Below, piece after piece: positions 23,101-31,057 of a stretch of 64,000 nt of DNA. The position numbers and the translations under genes were made by a program. The DNA comes from Symbiodinium natans (Eukaryota > Sar > Dinophyceae > Suessiales > Symbiodiniaceae): NCBI GenBank assembly GCA_905221605.1, contig CAJNDS010002191.1, positions 972,526 through 1,036,525 of the forward strand, in the 5' to 3' direction. The first letter of the stretch is position 1, and each line of letters starts with the position of its first letter. The notes beneath the pieces were generated by a model, which worked only from the letters and a program-made list of their open reading frames with translations, did not search any database and was not told the origin of the DNA.

Positions 23101-23773
23101 GAATCGCCCTCGGTGAACATCGAAGCAAAACTCCCATCAACAAATCTCGATCGTAGGTCTTTCCTGAAGCGATCTCGTACTCCCGAACAAGGTTTTCCAG
23201 TGAACCAATCTGCTCCACCATGCTCTTGCCCCCATCGAAGTTGGGAAACATCCCAATCGCTTGACTGAGGGTTAGAGCTCGTTGTTTGGTGGCTGGTTGG
23301 TATTCCCAAAGCAAACTTTGATAGAGACGATACCCACATCGCTCCCTGCTCCTATTTCGAGACAGTTGCGTTGCTGCTCCCCGCATATACGAAGTCAGTA
23401 TGTGGTAAAGCTTTGTCGAAAGTTCTCTCTCCACTGTAGTGAGAGTCGAAACATCGATCGGCGTTGCTCCCAGACTTTCAATCATACTTAGAGCTTCTGA
23501 GTACTGCGAATCGGCAAAACCTAGCCAATTCAGAAACTGATGTTTCCAGGTTGTAAAATCCGGTGGATGCTCTCCCGAGGCTTGTGGGTTCCAAACATCT
23601 GGTGCCTTGATCGCCTTTGTCGCACTTTCAATCCTTCGGTTCAGATCATCCGAACTGCTTGCTTGTTGCTCCAACCTTTGTAGCGCACTCATTCCAACTT
23701 GGGTCGCCCTTGTCAATGCAGTCAGAATTTCAGAAAGTTCTGTGGGTTGTTGGGGTGGTCCATTCTGCTGCAT
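17105..23773 (-). CDS. copia-1 Gag-Pol polyprotein with membrane and Cys/His tail
   Basis: The frame is open from 25663, but I start at the ATG at 23773 ([17 protein letters not shown]) because ORF1 is the better coding frame upstream. Order: Gag helices; Gly/Lys-rich region; zinc knuckle [14 protein letters not shown]; protease [14 protein letters not shown]; integrase with HMATH..CDFC and [20 protein letters not shown] as acidic residues; RT with [10 protein letters not shown] and SIHVDDELV; RNase H with FTDADWAS and LSSAESEV. After RNase H come a transmembrane helix ([20 protein letters not shown]), eight EPQEEGPQ repeats and a C-terminal cluster GKRYHRPTC...YRPCGNCRP, which resembles Ada-like metal-binding tails. 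No internal stop or frameshift. The tail is not part of ordinary copia polyproteins. Confidence 0.93.
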   Translation of the reverse strand: MQQNGPPQQPTELSEILTALTRATQVGMSALQRLEQQASSSDDLNRRIESATKAIKAPDVWNPQASGEHPPDFTTWKHQFLNWLGFADSQYSEALSMIESLGATPIDVSTLTTVERELSTKLYHILTSYMRGAATQLSRNRSRERCGYRLYQSLLWEYQPATKQRALTLSQAIGMFPNFDGGKSMVEQIGSLENLVREYEIASGKTYDRDLLMGVLLRCSPRAIRDHLTLTMPEGTNYMSVKQAILSYEQSSKTWDYQTVLKQKTLQNTASSSNADQGPAPMEVDAVYEKGGGKGNKGNKGNKGGKGSYSWSSFGAGFRQWRKGGRKGSYKGGKKGRGKGFHKGGKKGGKKGGKHGKGGKKGGGKKLDRDVCRFCKQRGHWGNECPNRNVREVRASEASTEVPHSTVESVTPSQSASQYRIRRVRNIDFHHIANTPPDGTEHYELSEVSEEEGDWFTRRIEVQGPECYYIGDESENKQDHESDELYQWYENSLERVQGGLGPPGGLEPLNQGGLEPLSQGGSEPLNVRMVQLDTKQHVVILDSGADVSLLPRRLSDAGVEVSTPTSLRLQDAQGGAMRVEGMRRAVLQFSSCSVTEDFVLSDTNNILLSLGRLLKNGWKFVSVGCKQRQGGETWGEETQAGELVSPDGKARVPVEYQRNSLRLTAEVRGVEQVRAVKVTLAYDFGKVPEKDWSLLPNGTPVHRHFGLEFVKPPTGTWKYRTTIVKVGNEWEVIEATELLERKSDLEDRIPGLLFRSEILTFLHRTPEYLDKCLVEEVAPEEAPKEEEKKMEEEPEWFGRERGAPEELQVPVPKGVVKQQGKAGGHQELELDMGSTIVVNGESLTATSEIEKLREGCRYLGLSVSGSKVKMFRRLCNYLTEDRDEDAEEVADRLRKQRPKARTRPGVPEPTEAEIEEHMATHMPMQPWCDFCAAAKSKQDHTPQSSEAKYEDPGKPVIQMDFMYMGQNSVSLIILDSWTRFSWAIPVPGKAPTKKLAEKVVKFSLEMNYISEEVLFAIDVEPATTALLDLIVAIRQKLGYKAGKYPNKPYHKGRTARVERHIQNLRRQSLTMIEMVEDRIGEKIPEDHALRAWAIHHAAWLFNRYHLHSGTQSTAFQLVYGRPYQGQILPFGEYVFGLAKPGGVKNRSLWTGGIWVGKDDRDMDVITSKDGIFTSRSVRRTQPAWRARETLQLQGSPWTKKAPRLGHTAHAAPLPRIVEEPGKEKEGGENEPEPAGDEAGSDVESSKHDTISDLLLSSGQPTPRSSSTDSNQGGGQKRETEGEEREEPAKASKTADAEEPPTKQQKTAESSPTSADPGSPKGSLFPPLYAGQVEEQEDETGYHEDDLWEERVWKECEEEYEADSEGEEEDEDRPPKVSEEELERLDAEAGKAELDKLANMKVVKTIKKEECSEEGKFLTLRTVFDWRKRDGVWKRRCRIVCREFRAGAQSTEETFSPTSGHAAVRMMFLFHLIYNWELTVLDIRDAFLQVKQKALMYADISPWIRTLLGLDEDHVWKVEKCLPGQRSAAEQWFTHLVEILKRLGFEQFVGIPSILKHRVKKIAVSIHVDDELVAGAKGEGRWLICELEKFFKLTVEGPFPSHRGSGEQLHYLKRTYEFLEEGILVTVSKKHYEKLKGLYKLGNRKPRQTPEHQLIGTVDNSKELEENECKKFRSALGTLLYISQDRWDLQHVTKCLASKMSKPTEQALTCLKQALLYVQGTEQLGFLLKYTKVGNKMMDAIYQREEQEEEDEEKKGTHSMEVFTDADWASDREARWSTSSVIVCVNAVPVLSYSRTQKATALSSAESEVLACSGGASEAMLLKKLWMFLAGKLLVEIRMDSSAGRQWMMRTGVGGLKHIDLRVLWLQRGVKNNSFKAKPVPTKLNIADLNTKRLGVSRRRFLMYHIGAMVWNGESHERYGKEEAMEHVAGEVCRSQVRALRATLLSERGSKTARAMYLTMMVNMISQIAGQPDDFGGREREEREFVFIYVKEVSGWIILFSVLLGGIFALLLFYMIEQKVIKGRQEPQEEGPQEPQEEGPQAPQEEGPQEPQEEGPQEPQEEGPQEPQEEGPQEPQEEGPQEPQEEFTIRRFVQKYCPPDEDDVQRTARAVNMYFRDAPEDSATGSGNGMPGISTVPASQIHVNDEELARRFQEWGMVNIIPMAQDVDEQLRAQPHYVYTPHGKRYHRPTCADVQRSERFTYSAAVHARLHYRPCGNCRPGTM
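17520..17706 (-). repeat. 24-bp tandem repeat coding EPQEEGPQ
   Basis: Eight in-frame copies of a 24-bp unit (one with Ala for Glu) between the transmembrane helix and the Cys/His tail of the copia-1 polyprotein. It forms an acidic spacer. Confidence 0.95.
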
Positions 23774-25550
23774 CCCTTGCACTGCAGAAAACTGTAACAC
23801 GACAAGCACACACAGCATCGCTCCTCTCTGTTGTTTTCTCACACAAGCACACGAACGCAAGTGATCTCTCCGTGCCCCTCTGCTCAAGCGCCTCCGAAAA
23901 CATGAATGTTGCAATCTCCACAAACATGACTGACGACATGACTGCAAGTGCACTGTCGCTTGCAAACATCCAATGCACAACATGATCGCACCTGATACTC
24001 CAAGCATAAGCATCATTGCCATTGCTCCATTGTAATCGAATTGCATAGTCTTGGGGTCGTAGAGGTTCTTTGCTCCTGGAATACTGGTCCAAATCCACAT
24101 CACCAATGGATCTCTTGTTCCATTCATAGTCTTGTCGGAGTAGAGGCTCTTGTTTGTACATAGGCCATAGAATTTTGATTCCTCCTGGTAGTCGATCTCT
24201 GTTTTCTCCTCCTGGTAGTCGATCTCTGCTTTCTCCTTCTGGTAGTCGATCTCTGCTTTCTCCTTCTGGTAGTCGTCCTGACCAATCTCCCCATTCATCT
24301 TCCTCATTTCCAGGGTTTGGCTCCTCGCCCCTTTCTCGCATTCTCCTCCTTTCTGCTCTCCTCCAAGGAGAATTCGGGTAGAGCGTAGTGGCTTGCGTTG
24401 CTCCCCCTCGCTTCGGTGGTGGTCCCTTTGGCTCTGGAGGTGGCGCCTTGCTTCCAGCAGGTCGTTCCTTCGGAGGTGGTCCTCTGGAACTGCTCCCTGG
24501 CTCATTTCTCGCATCTTCCATCCTGGGTTGTAGGGTCCCAGGTCCCGTCCTGGGTTGTAGGGTCCCAGGCCCCGTGTCTCGGCTGGAACTCGCTGTTCCA
24601 CTGCTTTGGCTTCGCTGGCCGTACCTGGCTCGAAAGTATGCAACTCCACGAGCAAATTCCTTGGATTCCCTGGCTCTTGCTTCGTCTCCTGAAGGAATTG
24701 CACCGGCACGTCTTGCAGCATACTCTTCCTCATTCCGGCGGATGTGTTCCGCCACTGCTGCGTTGCTGGGTTCCCCGTCCAGCGTGTGAAGAGGAAGCTT
24801 CGTACCACTCGGCATTGGGTCCGGAGGTGGACACTCTGGAGCTCGTTCTTCTCCTGGCGGTGGACACTCTGGAGCTTGCTCTGGTTCTGGGCCCGCTGGT
24901 GGCGGTGGCCCTCCTGACTTTGGAAACCGAACTGGTTCCTGCAAGGCTCGTTCCCTTGCTCGCCGTTGGATCCTTTCCGTCTCTGCTGCGAGTGCAGAGA
25001 GTCTCTCCAGCTGCCTTCGCCTGCGTTGCTCAGCAGACACTTGCTGCTCTTGCAGCTCCAAGGCGATGTGCCCAGACGAAAGTGTTCTCGGCTCCCTTCT
25101 CGGTGTAGGTGGTGCCTCTTGGTACACCATTGTAGTTTCGGGGCTAGAGGAACTAGGACTCCCGATCTCCACTGGCCCGTCTGGTTCTCCCCCTTCCAAG
25201 GGAATGTAATCTCTTCCTTCCACCACTGGTCGTTCGGGCTTCTTCTTCGGCTTTGGAGGCATATACCTTGGTGCACTTCCACTTCCTTCAGCTGAACTGC
25301 TTGCTGAAGATCCGTAGCCTTTTCCCATGCCAACACGGTGAATCTTGATCTCCTTTCTTCGTGGCTCCATTTCTTCTTCTTGTTCCCCTTCTTCCATGGG
25401 CTCTGCGGGTTCCATCGGCTCCATGGGTTCTGTGAGTTCCATTGGCTCCATGGGTTCTGTGAGTTCCATGGGCTCTGTAGGTTCTGTGAGCTCCATTGGC
25501 TCCACAGCATCAGGGTTCCAACCCAAACCATCATCACGGCCACGAGGCAT
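23730..25550 (-). CDS. copia-1 ORF1, Pro/Glu/Arg-rich protein overlapping gag-pol
   Basis: 606 residues starting 26 bp after the primer-binding site with MPRGRDDGLGWNP. It is rich in Pro, Glu and Arg, with repeats (EPMELTEPMEP; TGPGTLQPR twice; PEGESRDRL several times) and no domain I know. Its last 44 bp overlap the chosen Gag start in a different frame. The gag-pol frame is also open through all of it; there it reads as Trp/Gln/Ser-rich sequence, so ORF1 is the likelier product over 24.2-25.5 kb. From 23.9 to 24.1 kb the gag-pol frame has a hydrophobic helix (MAMMLMLGVSGAIMLCIG), so a frameshift from ORF1 into gag-pol there is possible. Confidence 0.6.
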   Translation of the reverse strand: MPRGRDDGLGWNPDAVEPMELTEPTEPMELTEPMEPMELTEPMEPMEPAEPMEEGEQEEEMEPRRKEIKIHRVGMGKGYGSSASSSAEGSGSAPRYMPPKPKKKPERPVVEGRDYIPLEGGEPDGPVEIGSPSSSSPETTMVYQEAPPTPRREPRTLSSGHIALELQEQQVSAEQRRRRQLERLSALAAETERIQRRARERALQEPVRFPKSGGPPPPAGPEPEQAPECPPPGEERAPECPPPDPMPSGTKLPLHTLDGEPSNAAVAEHIRRNEEEYAARRAGAIPSGDEARARESKEFARGVAYFRARYGQRSQSSGTASSSRDTGPGTLQPRTGPGTLQPRMEDARNEPGSSSRGPPPKERPAGSKAPPPEPKGPPPKRGGATQATTLYPNSPWRRAERRRMRERGEEPNPGNEEDEWGDWSGRLPEGESRDRLPEGESRDRLPGGENRDRLPGGIKILWPMYKQEPLLRQDYEWNKRSIGDVDLDQYSRSKEPLRPQDYAIRLQWSNGNDAYAWSIRCDHVVHWMFASDSALAVMSSVMFVEIATFMFSEALEQRGTERSLAFVCLCEKTTERSDAVCACRVTVFCSARDAAEWTTPTTHRTF

Positions 25551-25575
25551 GGCTTCGGTCCCGGATGCACAGTGT

Positions 25576-25587
25576 GCTCCGCTACCA
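25576..25587 (-). promoter_or_regulatory. copia-1 tRNA primer-binding site
   Basis: TGGTAGCGGAGC on the - strand follows the 5' LTR directly. It would pair with a tRNA ending GCTCCGCTACCA; it resembles the initiator-Met PBS of plant copias (TGGTATCAGAGC). The same 12-mer is present in copia-2 and copia-3. Confidence 0.85.
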
Positions 25588-25722
25588 TGCTAAACTTCAA
25601 GTCGCTCTTTTTCCTTGAACCAGTAAAGGCGCTGTCGGTAAAACATGAGTCACAAATCCACACATGCTCATCAACCCTTTGGGTTGGTAGGTGGGGTTCC
25701 CAGGTAGTAGAAAAACTTTACA
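25588..25722 (-). repeat. copia-1 5' LTR
   Basis: 135 bp, identical to 16720-16854. It should contain promoter and R region, but I cannot place them. Confidence 0.97.
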
Positions 25723-25970
25723 GAAACACTAGAGGAGCTGGATGCTTGCATGCCCGCCCACGCTGCTTTGATTTGGGCAATCTGCAACCGGGACAAAACC
25801 TGACCTGGGAAGATCTCGGGGATGGCTCCCTCAACTTCTGCCTGGGTTTCAACGACATGTTTGAAAGCCGAGGCTGTCCAGCCCCCTTCCGTGGCCACTT
25901 TGATGACCTCTGCTGCTAGGCCTTCCTTCGCCAGTGCACTCTCCAACTCAGAGTCGGCCATGTCAGGCAA
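25723..25970 (-). CDS. DIRS-1 Gag-like protein, 5' part
   Basis: Starts at ATG 25970 (MPDMADSELESALAKEGLAA) and runs to the GTTTC target duplication of copia-1; codons continue at 16714. The N-terminal helical domain corresponds in place to that of the DIRS-3 Gag (402 residues against 404 here). 25971-26333, between this and the recombinase ORF, has no supported gene. Confidence 0.75.
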
Positions 25971-26333
25971 AGATAACGCAGGGCTAATGTTGGTACTCAG
26001 CGCTAGAACAAATCTTGATACCTGGATAGGATGAGTGAGCTTTGTTCTCGTGAGCTAGATCACCATGCTAAGCAACATGTCTAAAATATACATGGCTTCC
26101 AGAGCTTCGCCTTACCAGAACGTGAAACCCTTGCAAGACGCAACGAATCAAAAGATCTTTCCCTTTGGGATTTGCTAGACCAATCGGGTGCCTGCCTGCA
26201 GATCCACCAAGAATCATGTCAAGATCATATCAGCAATCTAACCCTTGGTGAACATGTGCAACATGACAGCCTGCTGGGACACTGATGCATATGCAGAACA
26301 ACAAACACACTTTTCTGAAACGGACATTGAAAC

Positions 26334-28490
26334 TCACTCCTCTGAGAAGCTAGATAAAGCTGCCAAGCATGCACCGCGCCTGCACAACCGACACGAAGAT
26401 GGCACTGATGTGTGGATCATGAGCCGATCGGCCGGAAGGGTGGCACCACACTTTGCACGCATATATGTGCCATTGACAAGTGTGCCTGATAAAGCATCTG
26501 CAGGGCAGAGCACGTGCAACACCGCGGTGCAGGAGCCCAGCAAGAATTCATCGGGCTCGCCTAAGTTGTGCTCCTCGGCTGGGGGTGCCGAAGGTTCCTC
26601 CTCGCTCTCATCTGAAGATCCTGGATCAGAGTGATACACGAGACCTTTGTCCAGCGCCTCTGTGTCTGGATCAGGAGTGACTACTTGATTTTCTGCGACC
26701 TCCCAACTCCCATTACTGCTCTGAAGTAAATCATCACTGCCATCAAGTTGAAACGAGAACCACTGGAAGGGTTCAAACTCGTAGTCCTTAGAGAAAGCTT
26801 CCGGCGGGACATACGCTGGCGTCAAGGGCTGCTGCCCCCCTCTGTGCTGGGGGACCAAAAATCGGAAGCCTGTGCGAATGCTAGCACGAATGCAAGTTTG
26901 GCACCGAAGCATGCCATGAACATCGTCACGGGAATAAAGAGCGGAGCTGCTTATGCGGTGGTGCCCTTGACGTTTCCTATCAACCTCATCAACATTGACT
27001 TGAAGGGACATGGAAAGCATGGTGGCTTTGAGACTATGCACCGTGAAATTGAGGGGCGGTACCTCTGGTGGTGAGGACGCCCAAGGCATGAGGAGAAAAT
27101 GCCGCATCCACCTCAACGCCTCAGCATAGCTCATAGCTTGCAGGGGGAACATGAAACTTTCGCCTTGCACTGCTGGAAGTAAGAACGATGGAAGCCACGA
27201 ATCTGTGTGGTTTCGAACATGCATTGTAACAAGCCTGTCAAGGGCATGCAGGTATTTGCTGACCCAAGAATGCGTTCCGCGAGAAAGAATGCCTGACGCA
27301 AGGATGCCCCAGGGCTGCCCGGTGTGACAAGTTTTTGTCGCATAACACGTACCACGAAGGACATGCAAATCAAAAGATAATGAACTCCACTCCACACGTT
27401 GAAGATCAGCAAAACGTAATGAACCCCAGGCAGCAACTAAAAAACCGCCAAGAACGACCACTTCAATAAGTGATGCCTGCTTCATCAAGATGCGCCTTTC
27501 CCACAGCTGAAGCACCCAAGTGGGGAGTGGGAAGCTCTCCCTGCGTTCACGAGGAATTTTTGACTTCAGAAAAGAATCAATCACTTTTTCATACGCGCAC
27601 GATAAGATTGTACATTCTGCGACCTTGCATAGCCAACGAAGTGCTTTGATTGTCATGCAACAGCTTGAACCCAGGGTAGGGTCTCCATGCTTTTCAAGGG
27701 ACATGGTGACTAGTACGTCTGCCATCATAACACTGTCAAGATTGCCAAAACCGAAGCCTAAACCTTCAAGGTTCGCCACAAAATGTGACCAAGCTGCCAG
27801 GTAACGCAGCACTGTGTTCGTGGCATACCCTGAAAGAATCCGCGAGGTGTGCTGACTGGCAAATTCGGAGCACTGGATCTGCTTGAACAACCCACTACAA
27901 TCACCCATAAAAACGAGGACGCCCCAGAATAATGACAAAGCCATCTGGGAGAAACCAGCAATCTGCTGGAACTTGGGATGGTGGGCATCGGCTGTCTTTG
28001 CGGCTTTTCTTTTCGAAACAGCTTTCAACAGGAGAGATGAACTGCTTTGCTGCTGTTGATTGGACTCTAAAGAAGACTGGCGAAACCTGGCGAAGTGCAT
28101 GGCTGATTCATCTTCAGCATCAGAATCACATTCACTCCTGCCTGACATTGCAGCAGGAACTGGCAGTGGCTGCCCGGCATGTGGAACTGGCTCAATGCTG
28201 CGTCCCTGTGAGTACACAGGTTGGGCTAGACCTGCCGCTGGCAGAGGGGGAGCGGGCGCTTTAGGTTTGTCTTTTGGCAGCGCGAGCCCCCCCAAGGGCG
28301 GTGGACCACACTTACTCTTTGCTTTGCTGAAATGCTTATCATCAGGATCCGTCGGGCGTTTCATACTGCAACCTTTTAGTCTTCGATCAAGCTTTGCCAA
28401 AAACCTGGGGGCCTTGGGAAACTGGTCTGAACTGCACGCACAAGAAAGCTGAAGCAACCCTCCAGGTGCAAGAGCCGCACTGACAAGCAC
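26334..28490 (-). CDS. DIRS-1 tyrosine recombinase
   Basis: 718 residues in one frame. The N-terminal 160 residues are Pro/Ser/Lys-rich. The catalytic domain shows Arg in AAWGSLRFADLQRV (R359), HSLKAT (H485, K488), QGHHR (H510/H511) and Tyr in SSSALYSRDD (Y519), the R..HxxK/R..H..Y set of tyrosine recombinases in its DIRS/Crypton form. It would integrate the circular cDNA. The C-terminus (residues about 640-718) carries LHVLCPADA, MRAKCGA and SSCRLCRRGA, a zinc-type tail also seen in the DIRS-3 recombinase. The upstream leader 28491-28808 has no gene I can support. The exact start codon is uncertain; residues 1-42 may be leader. Confidence 0.85.
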   Translation of the reverse strand: MLVSAALAPGGLLQLSCACSSDQFPKAPRFLAKLDRRLKGCSMKRPTDPDDKHFSKAKSKCGPPPLGGLALPKDKPKAPAPPLPAAGLAQPVYSQGRSIEPVPHAGQPLPVPAAMSGRSECDSDAEDESAMHFARFRQSSLESNQQQQSSSSLLLKAVSKRKAAKTADAHHPKFQQIAGFSQMALSLFWGVLVFMGDCSGLFKQIQCSEFASQHTSRILSGYATNTVLRYLAAWSHFVANLEGLGFGFGNLDSVMMADVLVTMSLEKHGDPTLGSSCCMTIKALRWLCKVAECTILSCAYEKVIDSFLKSKIPRERRESFPLPTWVLQLWERRILMKQASLIEVVVLGGFLVAAWGSLRFADLQRVEWSSLSFDLHVLRGTCYATKTCHTGQPWGILASGILSRGTHSWVSKYLHALDRLVTMHVRNHTDSWLPSFLLPAVQGESFMFPLQAMSYAEALRWMRHFLLMPWASSPPEVPPLNFTVHSLKATMLSMSLQVNVDEVDRKRQGHHRISSSALYSRDDVHGMLRCQTCIRASIRTGFRFLVPQHRGGQQPLTPAYVPPEAFSKDYEFEPFQWFSFQLDGSDDLLQSSNGSWEVAENQVVTPDPDTEALDKGLVYHSDPGSSDESEEEPSAPPAEEHNLGEPDEFLLGSCTAVLHVLCPADALSGTLVNGTYMRAKCGATLPADRLMIHTSVPSSCRLCRRGACLAALSSFSEE

Positions 28491-28808
28491 CCGATGCTAG
28501 GGGTGCTCCTCTGGCCACGCAGATCCCGGCGAACCCTCTGATCTTCCTGCTCAATACGATGCAAGCGCTGCTCCAAAAATGCCGTATAAGATCTAAGATG
28601 CTCAATCTGGCTTTGCAACTCGTGGATTTGCAACTGCAGCTGTGCCGGCGAACTGTCAAGTCGGGCACACGACTCTTCCATGCACTCACTTGTGGAGTGT
28701 TCCCGCTCCACCCCGGAGCACGGTTCAAAACTGTTAGTGATAAAATGCAAAGCTACAGCAAAATAGTGTATGACGACCAAAACAAACACAACCCACATGC
28801 ATGCAAAA

Positions 28809-28910
28809 GTGTGGAAAAAATTTGACTTTCTCGCTAGCAAGCACCACTCTAGAGCCAAAATGACGCACGAACATAGTTTATAAAACATACATGAACAAGT
28901 ACATGATACG
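28809..28910 (-). repeat. DIRS-1 split direct repeat A1 (left end)
   Basis: 102 bp identical to 11248-11349. It is the 5' end of the element on the - strand and contains CATTTTGGCTCTAG (28862-28849). Confidence 0.9.
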
Positions 28911-29690
28911 ACCCTGTCGGACACGATGTCGGTTCATGACCAACCCCGGAGGGGCGATAGCGAGGAGATCGATCCCCGTACCCCGCCGGTTGCCTGCGTC
29001 TTCGCATCCTCTTGGGTTCGGTGACATGTGCCATCCCGTCGACGAAGTCTCGTTTGCAAGAGCCGCACCTGAGAGTGGGAAAGCCTACAAATTCCTGGAT
29101 GACATAGTGCTGGCATAGTGCTGGAGCTCGAATCTGTACCTCACATCTGTCCTGCGCCCCAGTGCGGAGCACCACATCTTCAGACGGGAGCCCCAGCGAG
29201 CATCACCCACGAAGGTTGGTGTCACCTCGGACCCAAAGGTAATGTCGTTCGCGCTGATGGTTTTCCGTTGATGGTGATATGGTCATCCTCCGCGATCTGA
29301 AAGGGAGAATTCATGTTGTTGCAGATGTGTTTGTATTCATCGAATCCGAGCTCTTCAGCCTCCGAGCAGAGGAATCAATGTAGCATCCCGGCATAGGACT
29401 CTTCCTCTGCCACCTTCTAAGCACACACTCCTTGTAGAGTGGCCCCGCCTCCCGCCCGGCGAGAACCACCTTCCTGGCCTTGTGCACCCTGACTCTCAAC
29501 TGTTCGTACACGCGGTTGTGCCAGATTGGGGTTCATGTTTTGCGTTCAGACGCATAGGTACCTGTTGGAACGCCAATCAGGAGTTTCCACGGCTTCCATT
29601 TCCTTGGAAGAGCGGTAAGGATTCTGGTTGTTGACCGATTCACCTCAAATCCACTACGAAGCAGCTTGATGAGCTGCATGCCAAAGAAGA
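28911..29690 (-). pseudogene. Decayed coding remnant between DIRS-1 and copia-2
   Basis: The - strand carries at least three short coding-like stretches in different frames: FFGMQLIKLLRSGFEVN.. (29700-29533), YEQLRVRVHKARKVVLAG.. (29511-29311) and EDVVLRTGAQDRCEVQIR..RCGSCKRDFVDG (29190-28960), the last with a CGSC pair. A frame ending MNRHRVRQGR crosses the DIRS-1 insertion point and continues at 10713 as EDDGISLPAA, suggesting that this and 9349-10713 were once contiguous. I do not recognise the family. Confidence 0.35.
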
Positions 29691-29695
29691 TTTGG

Positions 29696-29816
29696 TGAAA
29701 AGCAAAATGCCCTTTTCCACACACTGAGAGCCTCATATCACGGTCACCTAAATTTTAGGTGACGCTTGAGTAAAACATGGTGAAACACATCATGGGGAAC
29801 ATGTAAAGTTTGTTCA
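29696..29816 (-). repeat. copia-2 3' LTR
   Basis: 121 bp with TG...CA ends; one mismatch (A for G near 29769) to the 5' LTR. Confidence 0.95.
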
Positions 29817-29824
29817 CCCCGCCT
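29817..29824 (-). promoter_or_regulatory. copia-2 polypurine tract
   Basis: AGGCGGGG on the - strand directly inside the 3' LTR, identical to that of copia-1. Confidence 0.75.
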
Positions 29825-29869
29825 GAGCAATCTTGGCTCGTTTCGAGGCTCATTGCTCCAACAAACGCA

Positions 29870-31057
29870 CTACTTGTTCTTGAAACACTGAGTACATGCA
29901 AAGTAGACTTTCCTAGGCTTGCTGGACTTACGCACGTACTGGCACTCGTAACGATGGAAGGCTTCGCCTCCATCTGGGATGACGATCACGGCGTCACCCT
30001 TCTGATGACGTGCAACACTGCTTGCCACACAGCTACTGCTACTGCTCCCCTCATTCACACGGCCTCCCTTTGTCACATGCTCTCGTTGGGCAACCGCCAA
30101 CTTCGAGCGAAGGCTTTTGAGCTGAAACCATTGGAACATGATCACGCCCACAAGGAACAGCACGCCATATGTCTCGGCACTGAGCATTTGAACATACTCA
30201 TGCAGCAGTGTTCCACCCATCAAGATGACAGTAACGCACGATGCATTCTCCGAACCATCTGGGCTCAAGGTTCTCCACAAAACCAGTGCACACAACACAA
30301 GCAGAACAACTGGCAGCACTGCAACGCTCATAGCATCACTGCACGATGCACCACGACATGCCTCTGCAGCGTTTGGCATCAACAGTGTGAGCAGCGCTAC
30401 CTTCTTGATCCACCCAGTTGCCACATGCGATCCCACAAACTGGTGTTTGACACGATTCACTTGCTGCTTGAACTCATGCTTGAGCTGCACATCTTCCCAT
30501 TCCTTCTCGCCAACTGCATCATGGTGCTCATTCACCAATCCATGAAGATAACACAGCGCCAACAATCGTGCAGGACTGAAAGGCTTTGTAAACAGGTCAC
30601 CCAAGTTGTAGTGTGTGCTCACCGCCTTCACTTGCAAACGGCCTTGACGCACAGCATCTTGAAGCCAAAGAAACCTGCCCTCGATGTGCTTAGCTGCCTT
30701 CGAGACGCCTTGCCTCAAAGCAAACTGCCTAGCACTCGCATTGTCAAGCAAAACCACAAGCTGGCATGGTTCTCCAGTCATGAACGTGACGGTGGCCTTC
30801 ATGAACAAGCCCTGACACGCTGCACTCACTGCCGCGTAGAACTCGGACTCCATACTTGACAGGGAGATGCAACGCTGAGCCCTGCACACATAGTGCAAGT
30901 AGCATCCATCCAAACAGTAGGATGCCCCGCCATACGATTTACGATCTTTGCGAGATCCTGCCCAGTCAGCATCCGAGTAGCATTCCAGGCGATGGCATAT
31001 CGTTCGAACAATCCACATCCATACTTGAAAGCAATTTCGAACTGCCAGGCGGACCAA
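29870..31057 (-). CDS. copia-2 RNase H with multi-pass membrane and Cys/His tail
   Basis: RNase H is shown by CYSDADWAGSRKDRKSYGG, SLSSMESEFYA and the DLFTKPF end typical of copia. It overlaps the RT frame by 92 bp and needs a frameshift to be joined to it. After RNase H, several hydrophobic stretches follow: WIKKVALLTLLMP, AMSVAVLPVVLLVLCALVLW, CVTVILMGG and YGVLFLVGVIMFQWF, then a coiled stretch and a C-terminal GGEAFHRYECQYVR..FACTQCFKNK. The membrane segments plus H-x3-C...C-x2-C tail parallel the tail of copia-1, although the sequences differ. Confidence 0.85.
   Translation of the reverse strand: MVRLAVRNCFQVWMWIVRTICHRLECYSDADWAGSRKDRKSYGGASYCLDGCYLHYVCRAQRCISLSSMESEFYAAVSAACQGLFMKATVTFMTGEPCQLVVLLDNASARQFALRQGVSKAAKHIEGRFLWLQDAVRQGRLQVKAVSTHYNLGDLFTKPFSPARLLALCYLHGLVNEHHDAVGEKEWEDVQLKHEFKQQVNRVKHQFVGSHVATGWIKKVALLTLLMPNAAEACRGASCSDAMSVAVLPVVLLVLCALVLWRTLSPDGSENASCVTVILMGGTLLHEYVQMLSAETYGVLFLVGVIMFQWFQLKSLRSKLAVAQREHVTKGGRVNEGSSSSSCVASSVARHQKGDAVIVIPDGGEAFHRYECQYVRKSSKPRKVYFACTQCFKNK

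Larger units (their letters stand above)
16720..25722 (-). mobile_element. copia-1: complete Ty1/copia LTR retrotransposon (9003 bp)
   Basis: Two LTRs of 135 bp, TG...CA ended and identical to each other, a 5-bp target duplication, a tRNA primer-binding site next to the 5' LTR (25576-25587), a purine tract next to the 3' LTR, and uninterrupted gag-pol. Order PR-INT-RT-RH places it in Ty1/copia. It sits inside the gag of DIRS-1. Identical LTRs and intact frames indicate a very recent insertion. Confidence 0.97.
10714..28910 (-). mobile_element. DIRS-1: complete DIRS-like tyrosine-recombinase retrotransposon carrying copia-1
   Basis: In - orientation the order is A1 repeat (28910-28809), recombinase ORF (28490-26334), gag (25970-25723 plus 16714-15748), pol (15747-11563), B1 (11515-11347), A2 (11349-11248), a 365-bp spacer and B2 (10882-10714). 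A1=A2 (102 bp) and B1=B2 (169 bp) are identical pairs. This A1-ORFs-B1A2-B2 plan is the split direct repeat structure of PAT/Ngaro-type elements in the DIRS order, which integrate a circular cDNA by tyrosine recombinase without target duplication. Without the 9008 bp of copia-1 and its duplicated target the element is 9189 bp. Having the recombinase gene first is unlike the usual gag-first order. Confidence 0.85.

Noticed and set aside
22491-23339. 282-residue - frame rich in Lys/Arg/Glu
   Set aside because: Shadow of the Gag nucleocapsid region in another frame; no independent domain.
25588-25663. Start of the copia-1 polyprotein inside the 5' LTR (MWICDSCFTD)
   Set aside because: The same codons exist in the 3' LTR followed by non-coding sequence; the LTR should not be coding and ORF1 follows the primer site.
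28376-28924. 182-residue - ORF across the DIRS-1 leader and A1
   Set aside because: It runs into the recombinase in another frame and through a terminal repeat; no motif and no counterpart in DIRS-3.
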